From contig DAXZ01000080.1 in the NCBI GenBank assembly GCA_002506665.1, positions 2,108-34,460 of the forward strand: DNA of 32,353 bases, written 5' to 3'. The position numbers and the translations under genes were made by a program. The notes beneath the pieces are model-generated. The model saw nothing but the letters and a program-made list of their open reading frames with translations, did not search any database and had not been told where the DNA came from. This document shows, piece after piece, positions 21,392 through 30,500 of this stretch. The DNA comes from Nitrosopumilus sp. UBA526. GTDB lineage: Archaea; Thermoproteota; Nitrososphaeria; Nitrososphaerales; Nitrosopumilaceae. Every line of letters begins with the position of its first letter. The stretch's first letter is position 1.

Positions 21392-22696
21392 ATGTCCTCA
21401 GATACAAGATTAGAGACTGCACTGCTAGAACAGTTCCGCAATACACGAGACCGGACACTAGAACTAGTAAAGACCTTGGAGAGTGATGACTTTGTTGTTC
21501 AGACTGCGCCCTTTACGAGTCCGCCAAAGTGGCACATTGGCCATGTCAGTTGGATTTATGAGGCAATAATGAGCAAGATAGACAAGAGTTACGAGTTTTA
21601 TTCCAAAGAGTTCTCAGAGTATCTCAACTCGTACTATCAGCAGTTTGGAGTGCCACAAGACAAGGGACTGCGGGGAGTTGTCTCAAGGCCTACAACGGGG
21701 CAGATATTTGAATACTTTGATGCAACAACTAACAGGGTAGAGGAGTTTATAAAATCCCGTACACTTGATGCAGACGCAGCAAAGCTTGTTACCATGGGAT
21801 TTCATCATGAATGTCAGCATCAGGAACTCTTGGTATATGACTTGCAACACCTGCTTGCCGAGCAGTACAGGCCGGTAAAAAAGAATGTGGCAAAGAGAAT
21901 CAATAGTGTCAAAAAAGATGCCGTACACATAAAGCGTGGCCTGTACACGATGGGAAATAATGGTACTGGGTTTTGCTATGATATCGAGTTGCCTGAACAT
22001 ACCGTATACCTAAATGACTATGAAATTGACGTGTTTCCTGTAACAAATGGTCAGTATCTAGAGTTCATGCAAGACGGGGGTTATGACACATTCAAGTATT
22101 GGTTGTCAGATGGATGGGAAAAAGTCAAGGAGAACAGATGGAACTGTCCAATGTACTGGGAAGAGATTGGGGGCATATGGCATGTAAGGGACTTTTTGGG
22201 TACAAGACAGATTAATCCAGATGAGCCGGTATGTCATGTCAGTTTCTACGAGGCAGACGCATACTGTAGATGGGCAGGAAAGAGGCTTCCAACTGAGGCA
22301 GAGTGGGAAAAGGCGGCATGCTGGAGTGAAAAAGAACAGAAAAAGACAGCGTTCCCGTGGGGAGATGATGCTCCAACTACACACAGATGCAACCTGCTCG
22401 AGTCATACTGCTGGGGTTGCTCAGATATTGGCGCGTATCCAGAGGGGGCAAGTCATCAGGGATGTCATCAGATGATAGGAGATGTCTGGGAGTGGACATC
22501 ATCAGAATTTACAGGATACCCCGGATTCAAGTCAGGCTTTGATGAATACAATGACAAGTGGTTTACAAACCAAAAGGTATTGCGTGGAGGCTCGTTTGGG
22601 ACTCCGGGCATGTCAATTCGTGCAAGCAGTAGAAATTTTTTCAGACTAGATGAACGCTGGCTGTTTTCTGGGTTTAGATGTGCCCAAGATATCTAG
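21392..22696 (+). CDS. egtB: EgtB-type non-heme iron sulfoxide synthase (ergothioneine)
   Basis: 434 residues. EgtB joins trimethylhistidine to a cysteine-containing thiol with O2, giving the sulfoxide precursor of ergothioneine. The N-terminal DinB-like domain supplies three iron ligands: H51 in WHIGHVSW, and H139 and H143 in the HECQH of GFHHECQHQELL. The conserved SRPT follows at 98-101. Residues about 180-434 are the formylglycine-generating-enzyme-like domain (MGNNG, FPVTNGQYLEF, RLPTEAEWEKAA, FPWGD, GDVWEWTSS, VLRGGSF, SRNFFR, FSGFRCAQD). It converges on egtD, the two stops sharing CTAG. I cannot tell whether cysteine or gamma-glutamylcysteine is the thiol donor. OvoA-like activity is less likely given the EgtD partner. 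Confidence 0.9.
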   Translation: MSSDTRLETALLEQFRNTRDRTLELVKTLESDDFVVQTAPFTSPPKWHIGHVSWIYEAIMSKIDKSYEFYSKEFSEYLNSYYQQFGVPQDKGLRGVVSRPTTGQIFEYFDATTNRVEEFIKSRTLDADAAKLVTMGFHHECQHQELLVYDLQHLLAEQYRPVKKNVAKRINSVKKDAVHIKRGLYTMGNNGTGFCYDIELPEHTVYLNDYEIDVFPVTNGQYLEFMQDGGYDTFKYWLSDGWEKVKENRWNCPMYWEEIGGIWHVRDFLGTRQINPDEPVCHVSFYEADAYCRWAGKRLPTEAEWEKAACWSEKEQKKTAFPWGDDAPTTHRCNLLESYCWGCSDIGAYPEGASHQGCHQMIGDVWEWTSSEFTGYPGFKSGFDEYNDKWFTNQKVLRGGSFGTPGMSIRASSRNFFRLDERWLFSGFRCAQDI

Positions 22697-23718
22697 GCTT
22701 TAGATGCTAGTGTCAGTGAGAAATACTTGGCATCATCATCATCAAGCCAGATACGGTTGATATAGAATCCGGCACCCTCAAGAAGATTGCGAATCTGATG
22801 TATGGTATACTTGTACGAGTTCTCAGTGTGGATAAGCTCGTCTCTCTTTAGATTTAACACGAGATGAGACTTTGAGATTATAACAGACTGGTTTACAAGT
22901 GACCGCAGATGCATCTCGATTCTTTGATCCTTTTTGTTGTAAAATGAATGGTGTGCAAAGTTCTTTGGAATAAAATCAGCATCAAGCTCGTCATTTATCC
23001 TAGAGAGGACATTAAGATTAAACTGTGCAGTCACTCCTTTAGAGTCATTATATGCAGATTCCAGAATCTGTGTATCCTTGACCAAGTCAAGTCCAATCAG
23101 AAACAGATCGCCGGGTCTCATCGTCGAGTTTACTTTTTTCAGAAATGCCTGTCCATCAGAGGGTGAAAAGTTGCCAAAGCTTGAACCAAGAAACACTATC
23201 AGGTTTTTTTTGTCATCATAGTTTTTTAGAAATTCCAGACCCCCCTCATAGGTGTCAATAATTCCCGTAATGCGTAGATTGCCATAGGATAAGAGCAGTT
23301 GTTCTGAGCTCTCAGTTAGGATCTCAGATATGTCTATTGGGAAATATTCAACGGTGTCTTGTAGGCCTGCAAAGACATCAAGAATCAGTCTAGTCTTGAT
23401 AGATGCGCCACTGCCTAGTTCGACTAGCCTAAAATTACAGTCAACAAGTGCAGACAGTTCTGCCTGTATACTCTTTATGATGCCAATCTCTGTCCTAGTC
23501 AGATAATACTCGGGCTGTGTGCAGATCTTTTCAAACAGTGCCGAGCCCTTTTTGTCATAAAAGAACCTCGAGTCGATATACTTTGTATCCCTGTTCAAAC
23601 TAGAGTAGATGGTTTCAGCAAAGGTTTTTTCTATCTTGCTTGCATGTGGTTTAAAGTATCGGAGGTCAGAGTCTATGACATATTTTTTATAGTTTAGATT
23701 TTTTTGAATTGTATCCAA
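22693..23718 (-). CDS. egtD: EgtD-type histidine N-alpha-trimethyltransferase (ergothioneine)
   Basis: A 341-residue SAM methyltransferase of the EgtD family, which converts histidine to hercynine, the substrate of EgtB. Typical features are EYYLTRTEIGI near residue 70, the SAM loop VELGSGASIKTRLILD near 100, FLGSSFGNFSPSDG in the middle, GLDLVKD, and RIEMHLRSLV near 265, the region holding the Glu that binds the histidine amino group in characterised EgtD. The start is TTG at 23718 with a TATA-like CATTTATGTT about 28 nt upstream. Convergence with egtB on a 4-bp overlap places both core steps of the short pathway together. No separate C-S lyase (EgtE) gene lies in the window. Confidence 0.9.
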   Translation of the reverse strand: MDTIQKNLNYKKYVIDSDLRYFKPHASKIEKTFAETIYSSLNRDTKYIDSRFFYDKKGSALFEKICTQPEYYLTRTEIGIIKSIQAELSALVDCNFRLVELGSGASIKTRLILDVFAGLQDTVEYFPIDISEILTESSEQLLLSYGNLRITGIIDTYEGGLEFLKNYDDKKNLIVFLGSSFGNFSPSDGQAFLKKVNSTMRPGDLFLIGLDLVKDTQILESAYNDSKGVTAQFNLNVLSRINDELDADFIPKNFAHHSFYNKKDQRIEMHLRSLVNQSVIISKSHLVLNLKRDELIHTENSYKYTIHQIRNLLEGAGFYINRIWLDDDDAKYFSLTLASKA

Positions 23719-24013
23719 GTATTAAATCCGGCCTTTGTTTAACATAAATGCCTTATCCCGGACGTGTAAGACTCGGGTCTGGTGGTTCAGTGAAATAATT
23801 TTGAAACCAAGTTAAGAGATATCCATCAGATGTTATGATAGGTTTGGGCAAGAGAAGGTCTGAAAAGATACCTGTAAGAAATGCCGATTTGGAAATTATA
23901 GTAATATATCTATAGAGTAATTGTTTACGTCTTGCCTATCTTTTTCAAGCTGATTTTACAAAATTGACTCTTCCATGATCTTGGCGAAATGGTACTTGGA
24001 TCTAAATCTTTTG
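23719..24013. other. non-coding stretch at the left edge of the AT-rich island
   Basis: About 295 bp with no supportable gene. It holds the egtD promoter at its left end and a 26-codon ORF (23835-23915) that I regard as chance. I found no tRNA-like cloverleaf. The sequence becomes AT-rich from about 23.9 kb onward. Confidence 0.5.
23741..23750 (-). promoter_or_regulatory. TATA-like box of egtD
   Basis: The minus strand reads CATTTATGTT here, centred about 28 nt before the TTG start of egtD, supporting that non-ATG start. Confidence 0.45.
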
Positions 24014-24048
24014 GTTTAGGGACGAAAAGCTAGGGGCACGGCCTAAAC
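24014..24048 (-). repeat. GTTTAGG...CCTAAAC hairpin element, copy 1
   Basis: A 35-bp element with perfect 7-bp arms GTTTAGG / CCTAAAC and a 21-nt interior holding ACGAAAAGCTAGGGG. It begins at the base directly after the stop codon of the small membrane-protein gene, so in that transcript it forms a 3'-UTR hairpin. A second copy occurs at 24546-24581 in the same orientation with the same arms and core, differing by a few substitutions and one extra base. Confidence 0.7.
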
Positions 24049-24378
24049 CTATTCCAATTTTTTATCTTGATACCAGTCTATAAGACTAATGGTATAGTGT
24101 GCTATAGGAACCCAAACTATGATATGTGATAGTATTGTGAGAACCCCACTAGCCGCTAAGAAATGAAGTGTGTCATGATGTGGTCCAGTTCTTGAACCAT
24201 CCTCCATTACCGCAAAATATATCATAGCAAGTATTGCAGGGTTGATTAAAGGAAAATAACTATTTATGCGACCAAAAGTCTCAAAGAAAAATAAAACTGT
24301 CAAGCCGTAAATTGGCAAAATAAAATATAACATGTTGAGTTTTTTGTCTGTAAAGAAATGATAGATTTTATGAATCAA
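24049..24378 (-). CDS. small multi-pass membrane protein (unknown)
   Basis: 109 residues with three likely membrane helices: about 15-36 (MLYFILPIYGLTVLFFFETF), 46-59 (NPAILAMIYFAVM) and 72-95 (FLAASGVLTILSHIIVWVPIAH). Short charged ends flank them, and the loop EDGSRTGPHHDTLH is His-rich. It is AT-rich like its surroundings and sits between two copies of the GTTTAGG element, the first copy touching its stop codon. I recognise no family. Its place beside a solitary DNA methyltransferase suggests accessory cargo, by context only. Confidence 0.55.
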   Translation of the reverse strand: MIHKIYHFFTDKKLNMLYFILPIYGLTVLFFFETFGRINSYFPLINPAILAMIYFAVMEDGSRTGPHHDTLHFLAASGVLTILSHIIVWVPIAHYTISLIDWYQDKKLE

Positions 24379-24444
24379 TTTAATTAATTTTTAAAATAAC
24401 AGAGTAAATAGGATTTGTTTTTGTCGTTATCCAAGTCATTAATT

Positions 24445-24461
24445 ATGGTAAAACATACCAT
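24445..24461. other. short perfect hairpin in intergenic DNA
   Basis: ATGGTA and TACCAT form a 6-bp stem around AAACA, within the AT-rich gap between the methyltransferase and the membrane-protein gene. On the minus strand it lies about 70 nt upstream of the membrane-protein start and could be an operator. The stem is short enough to be chance. Confidence 0.3.
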
Positions 24462-24545
24462 TATATTACAATTGATATTGTTTTGCGGTATGCCTTTGTA
24501 TAATCAAAAATAATTGGTATTATTTGGAAACATACAACGCATGGA

Positions 24546-24581
24546 GTTTAGGTACGAAAAGCTAGGGGGCATGTCCTAAAC
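24546..24581 (-). repeat. GTTTAGG...CCTAAAC hairpin element, copy 2
   Basis: A 36-bp copy of the element at 24014-24048: the same 7-bp arms and the same core ACGAAAAGCTAGGGG, with one extra G and a few changed bases. It lies 35 nt past the stop of the methyltransferase gene. Both copies therefore follow minus-strand genes in the same orientation. Confidence 0.7.
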
Positions 24582-24616
24582 AGATACCATATTCCTTGTT
24601 TATGTTATTCATGATC

Positions 24617-25873
24617 TTACATCTTACGCATATTATTCTTATAATATTGCTTGGATGGAACCGCCTTAATTACATCATGTAGATGATATAATATTGCATC
24701 ACCAACCTTTTTTGCAAGCTGAACTGGAACTGCATCTGAGACTTGTTGTTGCATATTGCTGATGCCGCCTTCAAATTCAAAATGATCTGGAAATGTCTGG
24801 ATTCGTGCAGCCTCTCTAACTGAGAGCAGTCTGTTCTGAGTTGGATGAATAATCATAGCTTTTCTGAAATTTGTAATTGTGATAGATGGTTCGTTTTTGA
24901 GTAGTCTTTTGTATATCATACTATGTGCAAGATTCAGTTTTTTGTACTTGCCATCAACTTGCATGAGTTTCACCGGAATATCATTCCAGTTTCCTCCGGA
25001 TGGTACAGATTTTATTCTCTTGGTAACTAGTGGAGTGTTTTTTGTAATTATGTGGTTTGTAACACGACGAGATTTTTTACGTATCCTTTTTTGAAATTCA
25101 CATTTGGGATCTTTGGCATACATATCACTTGTTGCACATGTCTTTCCAATCAAGATTTTGGGTAGATCATTGATAGCATCAGAGAGTTTTGTATATGCTA
25201 AAAGTGTATGATCTTTTTTTATCTCGTCTTTATTTCCATGAGTCTTTCTAGGTTTGTCTATTGGAATTCTACTTTTGGATCCCACAATAAATGCCCTCTT
25301 TCGCGCCTGTGGTATGCCATAATCAGCGGCATTTAGTAACCATGCAGTGGTATTATGATATCCCATGTCTTTGAATTTCTGCATAAGTGTCTTAATTACA
25401 ATGCCCTGTTGCATTGCAAGTATTCCAGGAACGTTCTCCATAACAAAGGCAATAGGTCTTGTACGTCGTATCATTTCAACATAGTGCATGACAAGATGAT
25501 TCATAGGATTTTCCATATTGCGTGTCATTTTATTCTCTAATGAGAATCCCTTACATGGAGGGCCACCCACTACAAGATCTACAGTAGAGCGTCCAGTTTT
25601 TTGTCGTATTGTAGTAGTGATCTTGTTTTTTATCTCTTCTGCAGTAATATTTCCTGGAACAAATTCTACATCATGATGATTTTTTGTATAAGTAAGCCTT
25701 ACTGCTTTGTCGTAATCATTTGCTACAACTATTTTGAATCTAAAGTTATGATTTCGTGCTTCTTTTATTCCCTGTGACATACCTCCAGGTCCAGAAAATA
25801 GATCCAGAACAGTTAGATCATCAGTTTTGAGATTGTTTCTAGATTTATAACCTACAGCATAATTTATGCTCAT
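24617..25873 (-). CDS. C5 cytosine DNA methyltransferase, solitary
   Basis: 418 residues, complete. Motif I is DLFSGPGGMSQG (24-35), motif IV is GGPPCKGFS with nucleophile C107, motif VI is ENV (146-148), and motif VIII is QARKRAFIVG. The target-recognition region spans about 220-330, motif IX is REAARIQTFP, and motif X is QVSDAVPVQLA. PPCKGFS varies from the common PPCQGFS. It methylates cytosine C5 in DNA; the target sequence cannot be read from the protein. The gene is more AT-rich than the core genes, sits in a gene-poor stretch, and no restriction endonuclease gene adjoins it, so it is an orphan or a remnant of a restriction-modification system. Recent transfer is plausible. Confidence 0.93.
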   Translation of the reverse strand: MSINYAVGYKSRNNLKTDDLTVLDLFSGPGGMSQGIKEARNHNFRFKIVVANDYDKAVRLTYTKNHHDVEFVPGNITAEEIKNKITTTIRQKTGRSTVDLVVGGPPCKGFSLENKMTRNMENPMNHLVMHYVEMIRRTRPIAFVMENVPGILAMQQGIVIKTLMQKFKDMGYHNTTAWLLNAADYGIPQARKRAFIVGSKSRIPIDKPRKTHGNKDEIKKDHTLLAYTKLSDAINDLPKILIGKTCATSDMYAKDPKCEFQKRIRKKSRRVTNHIITKNTPLVTKRIKSVPSGGNWNDIPVKLMQVDGKYKKLNLAHSMIYKRLLKNEPSITITNFRKAMIIHPTQNRLLSVREAARIQTFPDHFEFEGGISNMQQQVSDAVPVQLAKKVGDAILYHLHDVIKAVPSKQYYKNNMRKM

Positions 25874-26587
25874 ATTCTTTGAACAATAAATCTAGTATTT
25901 AGATTATTTGTATTCAGCAATAAATGAAAAATTCAAAATAGGTAGATAAATAGTCAGAGTTGTTACACAATAACCAATTAATGTGTATTTTGAAATCAGT
26001 CTACAAGATCTAGGTAAATAAACCCAAAAAATATCTTGAAATATAATGCAGATATGACATAGATCACATCGTTATGAAATCTATTTACACAACATTATCA
26101 TGTAAATTATGTGGAAAGAAAGATTTGGTGGATAACTAGACCTACAAGGGATTTGCACGATATTAAAGAATCACTCAAATGTTTTGCAAGCATTGCGCGC
26201 AATAATAAATGCAAAGCCAATAGAACCCAACATTTTAAAAAAAAATGAAATTGATAATCCGGCAAAAACATCCAACGTATGAAAACACGGAGGAAGTGGT
26301 GTCGTGGATCAGTTGTGTGTACTAGAAATTTGGTTAGACTTTGTTGTTTATTCAAACAAGAGAAGACATAACCCTAATCAGAGTATTGAAATTGTTCAAA
26401 AGCAATAAACACATCACATGGTTAAATATCGATAATAGCATTAATTACTCTATTACTAGTCAATAAACTCAAAGATCATCTACGATCAAATAATTCTCAT
26501 AACCAGTCTATGATTCATCAGACATGTCAACTGTATAGCAGGCTTGGTCATATCTCTTGATATACCACCCCCTATCTACAAGATGTA
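25874..26587. other. AT-rich gene-poor region between methyltransferase and ABC ATPase
   Basis: About 710 bp with no intact gene. It carries the methyltransferase promoter at its left end, a possible decayed zinc-ribbon ORF near 26074-26202, and a TATA-like GATATA near 26559 that would serve the ABC gene. I see no terminal inverted repeats that would define an insertion sequence. Composition is distinctly AT-rich. Confidence 0.5.
26074..26202 (+). pseudogene. possible decayed zinc-ribbon ORF (transposase-like remnant)
   Basis: Reading from the ATG at 26074, the frame gives SCKLCGKKDLVDN, a stop at codon 22, then YKGFARY, a second stop, then QMFCKHCAQ and two more stops. The spacing C10-x2-C13 ... 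C38-x2-C41 is that of the N-terminal zinc ribbon of many transposases and other DNA-binding proteins. In-frame stops would mean an old pseudogene. Four cysteines are thin evidence, and no catalytic residues can be followed beyond it. Confidence 0.25.
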
Positions 26588-27556
26588 ATGGATGAGATAC
26601 TAAGAGTGGAGCACCTAAAGAGATACTTTGTAAAGAGTGGAATGTTTGGTACAAAGTCAGTTACCGCCAGAGCGGCAGACGATGTATCATTCTCGTTAGG
26701 GGTAGGAGAGGTCTTTGTTTTGGCAGGAGAGTCTGGCTCAGGAAAATCTACCATTGCAAAGATGATTCTAGGCTCCATCCGGCCAGACTCGGGCAAGATA
26801 TTCTTTGAGGGTCAGGAGATTGATTCTCAAAAGAAGAGTTTGCAGAAGATCAGGACAAGCTGCCAGATGATTCACCAGGATCCATATGATTCGATAAATC
26901 CAAGGATGAAGGTAAGGGACATAGTATCCGAGCCATTAGAGATACACAAGGTAGGAAACAGAAAGGACAGAGATCAAAGAGTTATCAAAGTATTACAAGA
27001 AGTCCGGCTAGAACCGGCACAAGACATTGCAGGCAGATATCCACACATGCTATCAGGAGGGCAGAGACAGCGGGTGGTACTAGCAAGGGCACTAGCATTA
27101 AAACCCAAAGTAATACTTGCAGACGAGCCAGTCTCCATGTTGGATGTCTCAATTCGGGCAGAGATGCTTGAACTGATGCAAGAGTTGCAAAAAAGACACA
27201 AAATATCATTTGTCTACATCACACATGACCTAGCTACTGCTAGATACTTTGGCCAGAGGATAGGAATCTTGTACATGGGCAAGATTGTAGAGGTTGGGCC
27301 AGTCAGCCAGGTACTAGTAAGTCCAAGGCATCCATACACTAGAGCGCTAATTGATGCAATATCAGAGCCAGACCCTGACAATCTCCACAAGAGAAGAGAG
27401 ATCAGGATAAAGGAGCCGTCTGATGTCGATGTGTATCAGGGATGCAGATTTAGAGCAAGGTGTCCGTATGTAATTGAGCAGTGTATCATAGAACCAGAAT
27501 TAAAAGGAGACGACAGTCATTACTGTGCATGTCACGTAAAGCTAGGTCTTGATTGA
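26588..27556 (+). CDS. ABC transporter ATPase, DppF/OppF type (lone)
   Basis: A 322-residue ATP-binding subunit of the oligopeptide/dipeptide uptake family. Walker A is GESGSGKST (47-55), the Q-loop lies in MIHQDPYDSINP, the signature is LSGGQRQR (155-162), Walker B is VILADEP, and the H-loop is YITHD. The C-terminal oligo_HPY-type region has the Cys set GCRFRARCPYVIEQC...CAC, which in this family can hold an iron-sulfur cluster. Permease, binding-protein and DppD partners are absent from the window: upstream is decayed AT-rich DNA and downstream is the convergent smc with a 15-bp overlap. It could serve a transporter encoded elsewhere or be the last gene of a disrupted operon. Confidence 0.9.
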   Translation: MDEILRVEHLKRYFVKSGMFGTKSVTARAADDVSFSLGVGEVFVLAGESGSGKSTIAKMILGSIRPDSGKIFFEGQEIDSQKKSLQKIRTSCQMIHQDPYDSINPRMKVRDIVSEPLEIHKVGNRKDRDQRVIKVLQEVRLEPAQDIAGRYPHMLSGGQRQRVVLARALALKPKVILADEPVSMLDVSIRAEMLELMQELQKRHKISFVYITHDLATARYFGQRIGILYMGKIVEVGPVSQVLVSPRHPYTRALIDAISEPDPDNLHKRREIRIKEPSDVDVYQGCRFRARCPYVIEQCIIEPELKGDDSHYCACHVKLGLD

Positions 27557-30500
27557 TGCTAGTCGCCTGTCCTTGTAGGTGACAATATTTGAGACGCCAT
27601 TTTTTGGAAACACCCCATAAATCAGCCTTGCCTTTCGTATGACAGAGTCCTTTAGAGATACCATGATAAACTGGCTCTCCTTGGATCTCTCCTCAAGTAT
27701 CTTTGCTAGTCTTTCAGAGTTTGGGGCATCAAGGTGGGCATCGACTTCGTCAAAGAGGTAAAATGGAGATGGCTTTAGTTTTTGCAATGCCAATACAAAT
27801 ACGATTGTAGCAAGCGTCTTCTCGCCGCCGCTGAGGCCTGCCGACTCTCTCTTTGGTTTGTTTGGGAACTGTATTACATATGAGATTCCGGAATTAAATA
27901 TGTCATCCTCGTTTTGCAGCTCAAGCCATGCATTGCCACCAGTCATCTTGTTAAATATCAGGCGGATCTCCTTGTCGACTTTGTCAAATGCATCAAGGAA
28001 TGTCTGACGCTTGTCTTTTTCAATGCCCTCGAGGAATCTTACAATTTTGTTGCGTTCTTCCTCAAGTGTATTTTTTCGTGTAGACATGGAACGGTACCCA
28101 TAAGACACCTCAAGGTATGTCTCAGGCGCCTTTGCGTTTAATGCATCAAGTGAGGACAGTTCGCCTGTCAGCTTTTGTACGACTAGCTCGACATCAAATG
28201 TCTCCATGTTCCCATCAAACCCAGATGCCGAGAGGATTTGTTGTAGGCGAGCTTTGTCACCTGACATGTCTCCTAGGTCACGATTAATAGAGTCTGATTG
28301 GCGCTCTAGTGAGTTTATCTGTTTTGTTAGATCCCGGTCTTGATCAGAGAGGGTTCTGAGCTTGTCATCAAACTCTTGTATGTTATCAATTGACGTACCA
28401 GAAGTCGAGATCAGTTCTTGTTCCTTTTCACGTAGTGATACGAGAACCTCGTTTTTGGATTCTTTTTGTACTGTGAGCCTCTGTATCTTCTCACCAAGTT
28501 CTAGGCGTTCGTCATTAAGCAAGTTTGTCTCACCATCAAGACGGTCAGACTGGGATTTTTTTCTGTCGCACATAGTCTGTTGTTCTGTCTGTTGTGAGGA
28601 CTTGTCACGATACTGATTCATTATACTAGTATACTGGCTTTCAATATCAGACTTTTTGGTGTTTATTCTTTCTAGCTGGCCTGCAATTCTATCTTGCTCT
28701 CCACCTGCATAGTTTTCCTCAACTATGTTGATTCGTTGCTGCAAAGACTCGATGTGTGATTGGCACATACTGACATCGGTCTCTAGTGCATTATTTTTTA
28801 GTGTTAAATCTGATATTCTCCCTGTCAGTTGTTCTTTTGTGCCAAGTGTTGATGTGATTCTTGATTTCAGATTGGAATAGTTCTCAGTTGCCGATGTCAT
28901 GTTTTTTTCAGACATCAAGAGTCTCTGGTCATGTGAATAAATCGACTCGTCTATCTTTTTTAGTGAACGCTTTTTCTTTATTATGATTTTTTTGATTGTT
29001 TCAATAATACGAACTAGTCCGTCAATTTCACTGCTCATGGAGATGAGCTTTGTAAGCTTTGAGATCTTTGAGTTTATGTCTATAACTATAGTTCCCCCTT
29101 TTGCCTCAAAATATTCTCCATCCAAGGTGACTGACTTGTATCCAAGATGCGATATGTTGTAGGCAGACTCTCGGGTTTTGGCAAGTACTATATTTCCAAA
29201 TAGGAATGTCTTGAGAGGCAGATAGGCGGCATCACACTTTACGTATTCAGACAATATTCCTAGGACACCGGGCTCTTTTGGCACTGAGAGTTTGAATTTC
29301 GGGATGGCATCAAGGGGGATAATCTTTAGTTTTGGGAGTTTTTTGTCTCGAGCTGCTTGGGCAATTCCAAGCAGTGTTGCAAAGTCCTTTACTACTATGG
29401 CCTTTATCCAATCAGAGCTTGCCGCCATAACTGCGCGCTCATACGTATCATCCCAAGTAATCATCTCATATACTAGTCCCTCAATTCCTAGCTTGTCGGC
29501 GTCTTCCTTTAGTTTTGCAACAGTATAATCCTCATGCATGAATCCCTTTACCGTTTTTATCTTTGACTCGCACCGATTTGCAGTCTTGCTGGACTTTTCA
29601 AACATTGATTCTAGCTCGTCTAGGTCATTGCGTGTCTTTGATTTTTTTGCATGTAATTTTTTGGTTCTAAATTTTAGTTCTGCAACAGAGGCGGTGTAAT
29701 TTTGCAACATTGACTCTAGCTGTGATTTGGATACACCAAGTTTTATAATGGAACCGTCTAGTTCTGAGAGTTTTGTAGAGTTTGTGTCAATCTTTTTCTT
29801 GGACTCGGATTGCTCGTTTTGTATTTTTGATAGTTTTAGTTTTGCATCATTGAGCTGGTTCCCAAGTGCCTTTATCTTGTTGTCAGTATCTGATCTCCGA
29901 GCTGCAATCTGGGACTGTTCATCAAGTATCTGGTTTCTTTGGGAATCAATTGTCTGCATGTTATCGTTGATTTTGCTCTTTTTGAGATCAGTCTCTGCAA
30001 TTGACTCTTTTGTGTATAGCATCTGCGAGTCTAGCTTTGCCATCTCTTGTGCTATAGTGCCAATCTCTGTTTGTATCACAGGAAGCCTGGAGCTTATCTG
30101 CTCTAACCGCCTCTCTGATGCAGAGATTGCAGTGTTGTCAATCTCGAACTGTTCTAGGGCAGAGCTTAGCTCAGTATCAAGGGCCGCCTTTGCTTGGTTA
30201 TAGTCAGCTGCTTTGGTCATCAGTTGTGACTTTTCAGCCTCCAAGACGCCCATCTGCCCCCTTAGGGTATCTCGCCGGCCTGTAGATGTCGTGATCTCGG
30301 CAGTCAGTTCCCCCAAGGATGACTCTTTTGCGTCCTTTTTGCCAGAGATTACCTTCATCTTGTTTGCGGCATCTATTGCCCTGTAGCGGCCAATCTCACG
30401 TTTTAGAAGATCATGGCGTAATTTTTGATTTCTCTCCTCATCGAGCTCATCAATCCTCTTCTTAATCTCTCCCATCTTTGCAAGTGCAATCTCTAGTCTC

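Noticed and set aside
23835..23915. 26-codon ORF in the gap upstream of egtD
   Set aside because: Too short to separate from chance; no promoter and no recognisable motif.
23719..24013. tRNA-like folding near 23755-23800 (CCCG...CGGG)
   Set aside because: No cloverleaf, no T-loop consensus and no acceptor pairing could be built.
77..24566. GCTAGG hexamer in the loops of several intergenic hairpins (77, 3866, 5456, 24029, 24561)
   Set aside because: A given 6-mer is expected several times per strand in 32 kb, and it also occurs inside genes. Only the two long copies near 24 kb are convincing.
24014..24581. The paired GTTTAGG elements read as a CRISPR array
   Set aside because: Only two copies, more than 500 bp apart with a gene between, and no cas genes in the window.
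26107..26355. 82-residue minus-strand ORF in the AT-rich gap
   Set aside because: Composition is biased (His, Leu, Phe from AT-rich antisense), there is no start context, and the other strand shows the more meaningful CxxC pattern.
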